This document shows, piece after piece, positions 44,098 through 53,893 of a stretch of DNA of 64,000 nucleotides. This stretch comes from Streptomyces candidus (lineage in GTDB: Bacteria; Actinomycetota; Actinomycetes; Streptomycetales; Streptomycetaceae), in assembly GCF_014207445.1 (NCBI RefSeq), contig NZ_JACHEM010000010.1, forward strand, positions 248,001-312,000. The letters are read 5' to 3'. The notes beneath the pieces were generated by a model. That model was not told where the DNA came from, made no database searches, and saw only the letters and a program-made list of their open reading frames with translations. Position 1 is the first letter of the stretch; each line of letters begins with the position of its first letter. Both the position numbers and the translations under genes were made by a program.

Positions 44098-45044
44098 GGG
44101 CTCACCTGTCCGCGTTCACTGGGCTGACGGGGGTGCTGACGGGGTGGGGCGGGGCACCCGTTCAGACGTTCTTTTCATGAGTACCGGGGGGAGACTTCCC
44201 CTACACATCGGGGGATCAATCCGGTGCGGTGTCAACTACTGACGCGTAACGGCGCGTGCCCCGGACGGCGCCTCGAAAACGGCGCGACCACGCCGAAAGC
44301 GACGCGAGACGTTCACTCAACTGCCTTTTTCGGTCAGCCAGTTATTGGCTCGAAGGAGAGGCGGGGAAATCCGTCGCCGGAGCCCTTCGCCCCGTCCCCG
44401 TCACCCGGTCGGTGGGCGCACCGCTCACCTCGGCGGGCGCGGCCCATCCGTGGACGGCCGGGGCGCGCCGCACCGTCCGCGGCGTGCGCGGACGCCGCCG
44501 AAGGGCGGGGGAACGTCACCCGCGCGGTGTCGCCCGTGTGCGCGCCCGCAGGTGCTGCCGCCCGGGGCCCGAACGGGCCCGGCCGCGCACTCCGCCCGCC
44601 CGAACGGACCCGGTCGGCGCGGGTCCCGGTGCCGGTGACACGGACCTGGACGCCCGCACCGACGCCCGCGGGCCAGGTGCACGACGCGCCGAGGGACAAG
44701 CCGGCCCGGTCGAACCGATCGAGCCCCTCCCGGACGGCGGGATCCCGCGCCCCGCGCCGCCGCCCCTCGTGCGCCCCCCGACCGCTCCCACCCCCGGGAA
44801 ATGCGGCCCGCGCGGGCCGGCCGCCGCGGCGGCGGAACCGGCCACCGCGTTCACGAAGGGGGTGCGTCCGGCGCCGGGCGGGGAACCCGTCGCCCCCGCC
44901 CGCCGGTCGTGCGCCGTGGATCGTGGACGGAGAACGGCATTACCTTCGGAGGGGGAACCACGGCCGCGCCGCACGGCGCATCCGTGCCCCTGTGCTGCCC
45001 GGAACCCACTGACCCTGCTGCTCCTGCGAAGGTGGTCACGTCAC
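44098..45044. other. 947-base divergent region between glgE and glgP, no gene recognised
   Basis: About 44150-44340 is less GC-rich and holds likely promoters for both genes, but no hexamer pair convinces. From about 44350 to 45000 the sequence is extremely GC-rich and open in several frames, including one in frame with glgP, but the translations are Arg/Pro/Ala-rich without domain-like pattern. Confidence 0.5.
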
Positions 45045-47684
45045 GTGAAGGCAATTCGTCGGTTCACCGTCCGTCCCGTCCTCCCCGATCCGCTCCGCCC
45101 GCTCAGCGACCTCGCCCGGAACCTGCGCTGGTCCTGGCACACCGAGACCCGGGAGCTGTTCCAGTCCATCGACCCCGCGGGCTGGCAGGCCTCGGGCGAG
45201 GACCCGGTACGGCTGCTGGGGAGCGTCTCCGCCGCCCGGCTGGCCGAGCTGGCCGAGGACCCGCGGTTCCTGCGGCAGCTGCAGACCGCCGCCGACGACC
45301 TGGCCGAATATCTGCACGGCAGCCGCTGGTACCAGACCCAGGGAGAGCACGCAGGCGGCGAACTCCCGCGCGCCCTCGCCTACTTCTCGCCCGAGTTCGG
45401 CGTGACGGCGGCCCTGCCGCAGTACTCGGGAGGCCTCGGCATCCTCGCCGGGGACCACCTCAAGGCGGCCAGCGACCTCGGGGTGCCGCTCATCGGGGTC
45501 GGCCTGCTCTACCGGCACGGGTACTTCCGGCAGTCCCTGTCCCGGGACGGCTGGCAGCAGGAGCACTATCCGGTGCTCGACCCCAACGAGCTGCCGGTGA
45601 GTCTGCTGCGCGAGGACGACGGGACGCCCTGCCAGATCTCCCTCGCGCTGCCCGGCGGACGCGCGCTGCGGGCACACGTGTGGATCGCCAGGGTGGGCCG
45701 GGTCCCGCTGCTCATGCTGGACTCCGACGTCGAGGAGAACGGACCGGGGGAGCGGGACGTCACCGACCGGCTGTACGGGGGCGGCAGCGAACACCGGCTG
45801 CTGCAGGAGATGCTGCTGGGCATCGGCGGGGTGCGTGCGGTACGGGCGTACTGCCGGCGCACCGGGCACCCCGAGCCGGAGGTGTTCCACACCAACGAGG
45901 GCCACGCCGGCTTCCTCGGCCTGGAACGCATCCGTGAACTCGGCGAGCAGGGGCTGGACTTCGACTCCGCGCTGGAGTCCGTGCGGGCCGGCACCGTCTT
46001 CACCACGCACACCCCCGTCCCGGCCGGCATCGACCGCTTCGACCGCGAGCTCGTCGCCCACCACTTCGGCCACGACGGGGAGTTGCCGGGTGTCGACGTC
46101 GAGCGCGTGCTGCGGCTGGGGATGGAGACGTACCCCGGCGGCGAACCGAACCTCTTCAACATGGCGGTGATGGGCATGCGGCTGGCCCAGCGCGCCAACG
46201 GGGTCTCCACGCTGCACGGTTCGGTCAGCCGCCAGATGTTCTCGGGCCTGTGGCCGGGCTTCGACCCCGACGAAGTGCCCATCACCTCCGTGACCAACGG
46301 GGTGCACGCCCCCACCTGGGTGGCTCCCGAGGTCGTCCGGCTCGGGGCCCGGCAGATCGGTGCGCGCCGCACCGAGGACGCGCTGTCCGTCGGCGGTTCC
46401 TCCCGCTGGGACGCCGTCGCCGACATCCCCGACGCCGAGGTGTGGGAGCTGCGCCGCGCGCTGCGCGAGAACCTGGTCGGGGAGGTGCGCAGCAGGTTGC
46501 GCGCCTCCTGGCTCCAGCGGGGCGCCGTCGACGCCGAACTCGGCTGGATCGACGGGGTGCTGGACCCCGACGTCCTCACCATCGGCTTCGCGCGCCGCGT
46601 CCCCTCGTACAAGCGCCTCACTCTCATGCTGCGCGACCGCGACCGGCTGATGGAGCTGCTGCTGCACCCGGAGCGGCCCATCCAGATCGTGGTGGCGGGC
46701 AAGGCGCACCCGGCGGACGACGGCGGCAAACGGCTCGTGCAGGAGCTGGTGCGGTTCGCCGACGATCCGCGCGTCCGCCACCGCATCGTCTTCCTCCCCG
46801 ACTACGGGATGCGGATGGCGCAGAAGCTCTACCCCGGCTGCGACGTGTGGCTGAACAACCCGTTGCGCCCGCTGGAGGCCTGCGGCACCAGCGGGATGAA
46901 GGCCGCGCTCAACGGCTGCCTCAACCTGTCCGTGCTGGACGGCTGGTGGGACGAGTGGTTCGAGCCCGACTTCGGCTGGGCCATCCCGACCGCCGACGGC
47001 CTCGCGACGGACGAGGACCGCCGTGACGACCTGGAGGCCAACGCCCTGTACGACCTCATCGAACAGCGCGTCGCCCCCCGCTTCTACGAGAAGGGCCGCG
47101 AACAGCTTCCCGACCGCTGGATCGAAATGGTCCGCCAGACCCTCACCACCCTGGGACCCAAGCTGCTCGCGGGGCGGATGGTGCGCGAGTACGTGGAGCG
47201 CCTGTACGCGCCGGCCGCCCGCGCCCACCGGGCGCTGAACCCGGAGGCGGCCCGGGAACTGGCCGGCTGGAAGGCACGGGTGCGGGCCGCCTGGGCCGGC
47301 GTCGCCGTCGACCACGTGGAGGCCGTCGCGGCCACCGCCGTCAACGGGACGGCGGAGCTCGGCTCCACGCTGTCCCTGCGGGTACGCGTCGGGCTGGGGG
47401 ACCTGGGACCGGACGACGTGGAGGTGCAGGCCGTCGCGGGCCGGGTGGACTCCCAGGACCGGATCACCGGCGCCCAGGGCTTCCCGCTGAAGCCTGCCGC
47501 CGGTCCCGATCTGGAGGGCCGGTGGACGTACGAGGGTCCGCTCGCCCTGGACCGGACCGGTTCGTACGGGTACACGGTGCGGGTGCTGCCCGCGCACCGG
47601 CTGCTGGCGAGCGGGGCCGAGACGGGGCTGGTCGTGCTGCCGACCGAGGCGACGGGCGAGGGCGCGGGCGTGCTGATGCGGTGA
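45045..47684 (+). CDS. glgP: Alpha-glucan (glycogen/starch/maltodextrin) phosphorylase
   Basis: An 879-residue GT35 phosphorylase that releases glucose-1-phosphate from alpha-glucans. It has the N-terminal DUF3417 extension typical of the actinobacterial/Thermotoga type (RPLSDLARNLRWSWHTETRE) and then the conserved YFSPEFGVTAALPQYSGGLG, ILAGDHLKAASDLGVPLIGV, VFHTNEGHAGFLGLERIREL, the PLP-lysine segment EACGTSGMKAALNGCLNLS and a C-terminal beta region. GTG 45045 is selected as the start of family similarity with GAAGGTGG upstream; the frame stays open for 263 more codons upstream with no recognisable protein. It degrades the GlgE-GlgB polymer. A terminator follows. Confidence 0.94.
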   Translation: MKAIRRFTVRPVLPDPLRPLSDLARNLRWSWHTETRELFQSIDPAGWQASGEDPVRLLGSVSAARLAELAEDPRFLRQLQTAADDLAEYLHGSRWYQTQGEHAGGELPRALAYFSPEFGVTAALPQYSGGLGILAGDHLKAASDLGVPLIGVGLLYRHGYFRQSLSRDGWQQEHYPVLDPNELPVSLLREDDGTPCQISLALPGGRALRAHVWIARVGRVPLLMLDSDVEENGPGERDVTDRLYGGGSEHRLLQEMLLGIGGVRAVRAYCRRTGHPEPEVFHTNEGHAGFLGLERIRELGEQGLDFDSALESVRAGTVFTTHTPVPAGIDRFDRELVAHHFGHDGELPGVDVERVLRLGMETYPGGEPNLFNMAVMGMRLAQRANGVSTLHGSVSRQMFSGLWPGFDPDEVPITSVTNGVHAPTWVAPEVVRLGARQIGARRTEDALSVGGSSRWDAVADIPDAEVWELRRALRENLVGEVRSRLRASWLQRGAVDAELGWIDGVLDPDVLTIGFARRVPSYKRLTLMLRDRDRLMELLLHPERPIQIVVAGKAHPADDGGKRLVQELVRFADDPRVRHRIVFLPDYGMRMAQKLYPGCDVWLNNPLRPLEACGTSGMKAALNGCLNLSVLDGWWDEWFEPDFGWAIPTADGLATDEDRRDDLEANALYDLIEQRVAPRFYEKGREQLPDRWIEMVRQTLTTLGPKLLAGRMVREYVERLYAPAARAHRALNPEAARELAGWKARVRAAWAGVAVDHVEAVAATAVNGTAELGSTLSLRVRVGLGDLGPDDVEVQAVAGRVDSQDRITGAQGFPLKPAAGPDLEGRWTYEGPLALDRTGSYGYTVRVLPAHRLLASGAETGLVVLPTEATGEGAGVLMR

Positions 47685-47694
47685 GCCCGACGCG

Positions 47695-47730
47695 GTGGTG
47701 CCCGGGGCCGCCGTCGGTCCCGGGCACCAC
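47695..47730. terminator. Bidirectional terminator between glgP and the metalloprotease
   Basis: GTGGTGCCCGGG (47695-47706) pairs with CCCGGGCACCAC (47719-47730) over a 12-base loop, between convergent stop codons. Confidence 0.85.
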
Positions 47731-47767
47731 TGTCGGTCGTGCGTCGTACGAGAAGCGACCGGCAGGA

Positions 47768-49801
47768 TCAGAAGGTCAGCTTCCACCCGTTGACGTAGCC
47801 GGTGTCCTGCCGCGCCACGTCCTGCACCTTCAGCTTCCAGGTGCCGGCCGCGGGCTTCGCGGAGGCGTTGACCGTGTACTGCGCCTTCACGTTGTCCGCG
47901 GAGTCGCCCGAGCTGGAGTTCTTCAGGCGGTACGCGGTGCCGTCCGGGGCGAGCAGGTCGACGACCAGGTCACCGCGCCAGGTGTGGACGATGTCCACGT
48001 CCACCTTGAGGGTGGCAGGAGCGTTGCCCGCCCTGTTGACCGCGATCGAGGAGGTCACGGCGGCACCGGCGTCCGGGATCGCCACGTCGGTCTGGTTCTC
48101 GAAGACGTTGCCGCCCGGGTCCGGGTCGCCGCCGCCGGGGCGGGAGCCGACGTTGACCGCGGCCCAGGCGTGCTCGATGCCCTTGACCTCGGCGCTGCCC
48201 GCGCCGTACAGCTCGGTCGCCGCGGCCACCGTGCCGACGCGGGCGTTGGCGTAGTTGGTGTTGGCGGTGAACTTGGTGGTCAGCGCCCTGAACCAGATCT
48301 TCGCGGCCTTCTCGCGGCCGATGCCCACGACCGGCTGACCGTCCGAGGTCGGGGAGTCGTACGAGACCCCGTTGATGGTCTTGGCGCCGCTGCCCTCGGA
48401 AGCCAGGTAGAACCAGTGGTTCGCCGGCCCCGACGAGTAGTGGACGTCGACGTTGCCGATGCCCGCGTACCAGTAGTCCTTCGACGAGCCGTCCTTGCTC
48501 GGCTTGTCCATGTAGCGCAGCGGAGTGCCGTTGCCCCGGATGTCGATCTTCTCGCCGACCAGGTAGTCGCCGACGTCCTTGGTGTTGTTGGCGTTGAACT
48601 CGACGGCCGCCGCGAAGATGTCGGAGGTCGCCTCGTTCAGGCCGCCGGACTCACCGCTGTAGACCAGCTTGGCGGTCACCGAGGTGAGGCCGTGCGTCAT
48701 CTCGTGCGCGGCGACGTCGATCGAGGTGAGCGGCTTCTGGTTGTTCGCGCCGTCGCCGTACGTCATGCAGAAGCACGAGTCCTGCCAGAAGGCGTTGACG
48801 TACGCGTTGCCGTAGTGGACGCGGGAGTACGCGCCGACTCCGTCACCGCGGATGCCGCTGCGGCCGTGCACGTTCTTCAGGTAGTCCCACGTCAGACCCG
48901 CGCCGTAGGCGGCGTCCGCGCCCGCGGTCTCCCGGTTCGACGGGGTGCCGTCGCCCCAGGTGTCGTCCGGGCCGGAGAACAGCGTGCCGGTGCCCGACGT
49001 GCCGCCCTTCAGGTCGTACGTCCTGTGGTTGCCGCGTCCCGCGTCGGTGAGGGTGTACGTCGAGCCCGACAGCGTCGAGCCGAGCGTGACCTGACCGCTG
49101 TACTGGGTGTTGCCGACACCGTTGTGGACGGCCTGCCACTCGTGCAGCTTCTCGCCGGTGGCGGCGTCGGTGACCACGTGCAGCTCGTTGGGGGTGCCGT
49201 CGTGCTGCAGCCCGCCGACGACCGTCTCGTAGGCCAGGACCGGGGTGCCCGAGCCCAGCCACACCACCTGGCGCGGGGCCATCGACGGCTTGGTCGCCTT
49301 CGAGCCCTCCTCCTTCGCCCGGCCGAGAGCCTGCTTCTCGGCGGCGACGGCGGCCACCTTCGGAGCGGCGGCTATGCCCTGGAGCTTCGCGGTCGTCGAG
49401 CGCGAGACGCCCTGGGTCCTGTCGGCCTTGCTCTTCGCCACGATCAGGTCGCCACCGAGGACGGGGAGCCCGTCGTAGGTGCGCTCGTAGCGGGTGTGCG
49501 TGGTGCCGTCCACGTCCTGGGTGACGTCACGGACGACGAGCGCTTCCTTCGCGCCGAGGCCGAGCTCCTTGGCGGTGGCCGCCTTGGTCTCGTTCGCCTT
49601 GGCGAGCAGGGCCGCGCGCTGCGCGGGGGAGAGCTTGGCGGGAGCGGCCCCGGGGTTGGCCGCCGCGGCCGAGCCCTGAGGGGCGGCGGCCCGGCCGGTG
49701 TCGGCGGTGGCCGAACCCGTCTGGACGCCTACGGCGAGCATCGCTGCGGCGGCGACAAGAGCGCCGGTAGCGGTGGCGCGCTTGTGAAGCGTGGATCTCA
49801 C
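47768..49801 (-). CDS. Secreted M4 (thermolysin-like) metalloprotease with P-domain
   Basis: A 677-residue secreted zinc protease. A signal peptide (KRATATGALVAAAAMLAVGV ... GSATA) is followed by a propeptide with FTP/PepSY-like parts (about 60-215), the M4 catalytic domain with zinc motif VAAHEMTHGLTSVTAK, the third ligand in GGLNEATSDIFAAAVEF and the His in NVDVHYSSGPANHWFYLASE, and a C-terminal proprotein-convertase P-domain of about 110 residues (VFENQTDVAIPDAGAAVTSS ... DTGYVNGWKLTF). GTG 49801 follows AAGGAG by seven bases. It probably degrades extracellular protein. The 600 bases upstream (49802-50399) contain no gene I can support. Confidence 0.94.
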   Translation of the reverse strand: MRSTLHKRATATGALVAAAAMLAVGVQTGSATADTGRAAAPQGSAAAANPGAAPAKLSPAQRAALLAKANETKAATAKELGLGAKEALVVRDVTQDVDGTTHTRYERTYDGLPVLGGDLIVAKSKADRTQGVSRSTTAKLQGIAAAPKVAAVAAEKQALGRAKEEGSKATKPSMAPRQVVWLGSGTPVLAYETVVGGLQHDGTPNELHVVTDAATGEKLHEWQAVHNGVGNTQYSGQVTLGSTLSGSTYTLTDAGRGNHRTYDLKGGTSGTGTLFSGPDDTWGDGTPSNRETAGADAAYGAGLTWDYLKNVHGRSGIRGDGVGAYSRVHYGNAYVNAFWQDSCFCMTYGDGANNQKPLTSIDVAAHEMTHGLTSVTAKLVYSGESGGLNEATSDIFAAAVEFNANNTKDVGDYLVGEKIDIRGNGTPLRYMDKPSKDGSSKDYWYAGIGNVDVHYSSGPANHWFYLASEGSGAKTINGVSYDSPTSDGQPVVGIGREKAAKIWFRALTTKFTANTNYANARVGTVAAATELYGAGSAEVKGIEHAWAAVNVGSRPGGGDPDPGGNVFENQTDVAIPDAGAAVTSSIAVNRAGNAPATLKVDVDIVHTWRGDLVVDLLAPDGTAYRLKNSSSGDSADNVKAQYTVNASAKPAAGTWKLKVQDVARQDTGYVNGWKLTF

Positions 49802-50399
49802 GCGGACTCCTTCTGCGAGGGGGGTACCGGCCGGCTGGGTGAGGTCGGCAGGGCTGAACTTGCAGAGCAGGCAGAGCAGTTGGTGCGCGTGGTGCACCGG
49901 GTCGCGGCATCTCGATCCGCGGTCTCCCGCGGAGAGGCACGTCCGCGGGATGGTCGGAAGAGTGGCAGGTGGCAGCGGGTGCTGTCAGGACCGCGTCAAT
50001 AAGTTGGCCGGTTTCGTCTCCTTCACCGGATGGTCGTGTTCGGTATGCGGACCGTTTGCCCGTGCGTAAGACAAAGGAGGTCCGCCGGGGGCGGAGGGGT
50101 GATGGCCGTGCCCGGGGCCGGGGATTGCGGCGCGCCTTCGCAAAGGGGCGATCGGCAGAGGGGGAGCGCGGGGACCGGCAAGGCGTGTGCTGCGAGAGTG
50201 GCCGACGAAGGGTCAAGTGGCTGGATTTGTTCGGTCCGGTCGCGGGGTCGGCGGAGGGTACGTATCACGTCCCGGCCGCGGCGAGCAGTCCCGCCCCCCG
50301 AGGACGGCGGGGCCGGGGCTGTACGGGGGCACGCAACCTGCCGCGCCGGGCGGGTCGGGAGTAGATTGGAGGAGAAGACCCCCAGGAAAGGGCGATTCG

Positions 50400-50837
50400 A
50401 TGCCGTGGTACCTCTGGCTGCTCGCGGCCTCGGCACTGGGTGCCGTCGAGTTCTTCACGCTGACGCTGGTCTTCGGGCTGCTCGCGGGGGCGGCTCTGGT
50501 GGCGGCCGTGGTCGCCGGGATCGGCATTGGCCTGCTCGGCCAGATCGTGGCGTTCCTCGTCGCTGCGGGTGTGGGACTGGTCGTCCTGCGCCCGGTGGCG
50601 ATGCGGTACGTGGCGACGCAGCCCCTCGCCCGGGACGGCAGCGACGCGCTGATCGGCAGGCGGGCCGAGGTGGTGCAGGAGGTGACCGGATCGCATGGCC
50701 TGATCAAGCTGTCCGGCGAGGACTGGTCCGCCCGTGCTCTCGACGAGAGTCTGGTGATCCCGGTCGGAGCCCTCGTGGACGTGATGGAGATCGAAGGGGC
50801 GACGGCCATCGTCTATCCACGAGAACTCCTGCCCTGA
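50400..50837 (+). CDS. NfeD family membrane protein
   Basis: A 145-residue NfeD-type protein. Two or three membrane segments lie at 3-20 (WYLWLLAASALGAVEFFTL), 22-45 and 48-66 (IVAFLVAAGVGLVVLRPV), followed by a cytosolic OB-fold domain from about 80 (DALIGRRAEVVQEVTGSHGL ... VGALVDVMEIEGATAIVYPR). ATG 50400 follows GGAAAGGG by seven bases. NfeD proteins work with SPFH/stomatin partners, here encoded 150 bases downstream, in membrane-microdomain organisation or quality control (family knowledge). The spacer has three loose GTAG-CCCGCAG repeats. Confidence 0.9.
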   Translation: MPWYLWLLAASALGAVEFFTLTLVFGLLAGAALVAAVVAGIGIGLLGQIVAFLVAAGVGLVVLRPVAMRYVATQPLARDGSDALIGRRAEVVQEVTGSHGLIKLSGEDWSARALDESLVIPVGALVDVMEIEGATAIVYPRELLP

Positions 50838-50987
50838 CCCGGGCCCGCAGCACCGGCGCCGGGACCGTGCACCGTCGAGCCGCCGCGGACCGCGACCCGT
50901 GGAGCCGTACACCTCAACCCCTGCAGCTCTCGTAGACCCGCAGACCCCCCGTAGTCCCGCAGCAAGCCCGTAGCAACGGAGGACGCA

Positions 50988-52115
50988 GTGGATCCCGTGG
51001 TCATTCCCCTCATCGTGGCGGCCCTCGTCGTCGTCTTCCTCGTGGCCTCCTCCGTGCGGATCGTGCCGCAGGCGCGCCGCTACAACATGGAGCGGTTCGG
51101 TCGGTACCACCGGACCCTGCAGCCCGGCCTCAACCTCGTCCTGCCGGTGGCGGACCGCGTCAACACCAAGCTCGACGTCCGGGAGCAGGTCTACTCCTCC
51201 GCCCCCAAACCGGTGATCACCGAGGACAACCTCGTCGTGAACATCGACACCGTGCTCTATTACCAGATCACCGATCCGCGCGCGGCGGCCTACGAGGTCG
51301 CCGACTACCTCCAGGCCATCGACCAGCTCACCGTGACCACCCTCCGGAACGTCATCGGCAGCCTGGACCTCGAAGGCACCCTCACCTCGCGCGAGGAGAT
51401 CAACGCCCGCCTCAGAGCGGTGCTGGACGACGCCACCGGCAAGTGGGGCATCCGCGTCAACCGTGTCGAGATCAAGGCCATCGACCCGCCGCAGAGCATC
51501 AAGGAGGCGATGGAGAAGCAGATGCGGGCGGAGCGTGACAAGCGCGCGGCCATCCTGCACGCGGAGGGCGAACGGCAGGCCAAAATCCTCACGGCGGAGG
51601 GCACCAAGCAGAAGGACATCCTGGAGGCACAGGGCACCCAGCAGGCCATGGTCCTGCGCGCGGACGGCGAGGCGAAGGCGGTGGAACTGGTCTTCCAGTC
51701 GGTCCACCGCAACAACGCCGACCCGAAGGTCCTGGCCTACAAGTACCTGGAGACGCTCCCGCACCTGGCGAGCAGCGACAACAACACGTTCTGGGTGATT
51801 CCCGGCGAGCTCACCGAAGCGATCCGCACCGTCACCGGAGCGTTCGGCGACCAGACGGCGAGCGCCCCCTCACCGCCGGCCCCCTCCGTACGGCCCGAGC
51901 AGGCGGCCACCGGCGACCCCGTGCCCGACGAGGGACGCACTCCGGAACTGGAGGCGCGGTCACCGAGTCCGACGGGCGCCACGGGCGCGGCCGGCCCGCC
52001 GGGTGCGCTCGGCGCCGCCGCGGTCGCCGACGAAGCCGCGAAGCAGGCCGACGCCGCGGTGCGGGGCGCCAAGGCGGAGGCGGCCGAGGCGGCGAAGTCC
52101 CCACGCAGCGCGTGA
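50988..52115 (+). CDS. SPFH/band 7 (stomatin-like) membrane protein
   Basis: A 375-residue stomatin-like protein. One N-terminal membrane helix (PVVIPLIVAALVVVFLVASS) is followed by the SPFH domain (RIVPQARRYNMERFGRYHRT ... LNLVLPVADRVNTKLDVREQ ... INARLRAVLDDATGKWGIRV) and a coiled coil (EAMEKQMRAERDKRAAILHA, AEGTKQKDILEAQGTQQAMV). The last 100 residues are Pro/Ala-rich. GTG 50988 follows GGAGG. With the NfeD protein it forms the usual SPFH-NfeD pair that assembles ring-like scaffolds in the membrane. Its stop is five bases from the stop of the convergent ABC gene. Confidence 0.93.
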   Translation: MDPVVIPLIVAALVVVFLVASSVRIVPQARRYNMERFGRYHRTLQPGLNLVLPVADRVNTKLDVREQVYSSAPKPVITEDNLVVNIDTVLYYQITDPRAAAYEVADYLQAIDQLTVTTLRNVIGSLDLEGTLTSREEINARLRAVLDDATGKWGIRVNRVEIKAIDPPQSIKEAMEKQMRAERDKRAAILHAEGERQAKILTAEGTKQKDILEAQGTQQAMVLRADGEAKAVELVFQSVHRNNADPKVLAYKYLETLPHLASSDNNTFWVIPGELTEAIRTVTGAFGDQTASAPSPPAPSVRPEQAATGDPVPDEGRTPELEARSPSPTGATGAAGPPGALGAAAVADEAAKQADAAVRGAKAEAAEAAKSPRSA

Positions 52116-52120
52116 CCCGT

Positions 52121-53893
52121 TCAGGAGGCCGGGGACCGCTCGCCGTGCCATGAGCGCCAGAGCGCCGCGTACGCGCCGTCGGCCGCCACCAGGTCGTCGT
52201 GGGTGCCCAGTTCCGTGAGCCGGCCCTCCTCCAGCACGGCCACCCGGTCGGCGTCGTGAGCCGTCTGCAGCCGGTGCGCGATGGCGATGACGGTCCGGCC
52301 TTCGAGTACGGCGGCCAGTGCCCGCTCCGTGTGCCGGGCCGTCGTCGGGTCCAGGAGTGCGGTGGCCTCGTCGAGTATCAGCGTGTGCGGGTCGGCCAGG
52401 ACCACGCGTGCCAGGGCGAGTTGCTGTGCCCGAGCGCCGTCCGGCCGGTGTTCCGGGCTGCCCAGATCGGTGTCCAGCCCGTCCGGCAGTTCGGCGGCCC
52501 AGTCCGCGCCGACGGCGGCGAGCGCTTCGCGCAGTGCGGCGTCGGAGGCGTGGGCGGAGGCGATCCGCAGGTTGTCCCGTAGCGTTCCCAGGAAGACGTG
52601 GTGCTCCTGGGTGACGAGGACGACGTGCCGCCGCAGTTGGCCGGGATCCAGGTCCGTGACCGGTACCCGCCCCACCGTCACCGAGCCGGTGTGCGGCCTG
52701 TCCATGCCTGCGAGCAGCCTGCCCAGGGTGGTCTTGCCCGCGCCGGACGGGCCGACGACCACCAGCCGCTCGCCGGGCCGGACCGTGAGGTCCACGCCGT
52801 GCAGGACATCGCCGCCGCCCTCGTAGGCGTAGCGCACACCGGCCACCTCGATGCGGTCGTCGGCCGGAGCGGAAGCCGCGACCGGTGCGGCCCGCACCGC
52901 CGCACCGAGCCCCTCGACCCTGGCGAACGACGCACTGCTGCTCTGCAGTTGCTCCATCTGCTGGAGGATGACGTCCAGCGGCTGCGAGAGCTGACGCAGG
53001 TACAGCGCCGAAGCCACCACCGCGCCCAGACTCATCGCGCCCTGCGCGTGCAGCACCCCGCCGGCCAGCAGCACGCCCACCACGGGCACGACGTACGAGA
53101 TGTCCACCGCGGGGAAGAGCACACTGCGCAGGAACAGGGTGCGCGCCCGCGTCCTCCTGCACCTGTCGATCTCCCGCTCGCAGGCGGCGATGCGGCGCTG
53201 CTGCAGCCCGAGCGCCTCGATCGTGCGCGCCCCGGCCGCGGTGGTCGCGAGCTGTTCCGCCAGGGCCGAGTTCGCGGCCCCCTCGGCAAGGTAGGCGGTG
53301 AGCGCCCGGCGCAGGTACCAGCGGGCGGCGAACCAGATACCGAGCAGGCCCAGCACCCCGCACGCGCCGAGCAACGGATCGAGCGCGAAGACCGCCCCGA
53401 GGATGAACAACGCCTGGACCCCGGCGATGAGGACCTGGGGTCCGGCGTCCCGGAGGGTGGCGCCGACCGCGGCGACATCGGTGGTGCCGCGGGTCGTCAG
53501 GTCGCCCGTTCCGGCCCGCTCGACCACCGCGGCAGGCAGGGCGAGCGCCCGGTCGGTGAACTCCTCGCGGATGCGCGCCAGGGTCCGCTCGCCGAAGCGG
53601 TGCCCCAGGTGAGCCGCGTAACGGGCCAGAAGGAGTTGGGCCAGGGCGAAGACGAGGATGGCCAGGGCCAGGCGGTCCACCGTGGACACCGCGGCTCCGG
53701 CCCTGACCTCGTCGATGATGCGGCCGAGCAGCCAGGGGCCGACGAGGCCGGCTCCGGCGGCCAGCGCGTTGAGGGCCAGGACGACGGCGAAGGCGCGGCC
53801 GTCCAGCCGGATCAGCCGGAGCGCGGCCCGGCGCACGCGGACGGGCCCGGCAACGGGCAGGACCCGGTCGTCCGGCGGGGATTCCACGGTCAT
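52121..53893 (-). CDS. ABC exporter half-transporter with degenerate signature motif
   Basis: A 590-residue fused permease-ATPase. Six membrane helices (about 30-310) precede the nucleotide-binding domain. Walker A is intact (VVGPSGAGKTTLGRLLAG), Q-loop LVTQEHHVFLG, Walker B with catalytic Glu LILDEATALLD, H-loop IAIAHRLQTAHDADRV. The LSGGQ signature is replaced by RPDGARAQQLALAR. Its partner at 53890-55782 has the opposite defects, so together they give one good and one dead ATP site. The ATG overlaps the partner stop (ATGA). Exported substrate unknown. Confidence 0.93.
   Translation of the reverse strand: MTVESPPDDRVLPVAGPVRVRRAALRLIRLDGRAFAVVLALNALAAGAGLVGPWLLGRIIDEVRAGAAVSTVDRLALAILVFALAQLLLARYAAHLGHRFGERTLARIREEFTDRALALPAAVVERAGTGDLTTRGTTDVAAVGATLRDAGPQVLIAGVQALFILGAVFALDPLLGACGVLGLLGIWFAARWYLRRALTAYLAEGAANSALAEQLATTAAGARTIEALGLQQRRIAACEREIDRCRRTRARTLFLRSVLFPAVDISYVVPVVGVLLAGGVLHAQGAMSLGAVVASALYLRQLSQPLDVILQQMEQLQSSSASFARVEGLGAAVRAAPVAASAPADDRIEVAGVRYAYEGGGDVLHGVDLTVRPGERLVVVGPSGAGKTTLGRLLAGMDRPHTGSVTVGRVPVTDLDPGQLRRHVVLVTQEHHVFLGTLRDNLRIASAHASDAALREALAAVGADWAAELPDGLDTDLGSPEHRPDGARAQQLALARVVLADPHTLILDEATALLDPTTARHTERALAAVLEGRTVIAIAHRLQTAHDADRVAVLEEGRLTELGTHDDLVAADGAYAALWRSWHGERSPAS

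Noticed and set aside
44256..45044. N-terminal extension of glgP to 1142 residues
   Set aside because: The extra 263 codons are low complexity and lack family similarity; the DUF3417 start at 45045 fits the usual length.
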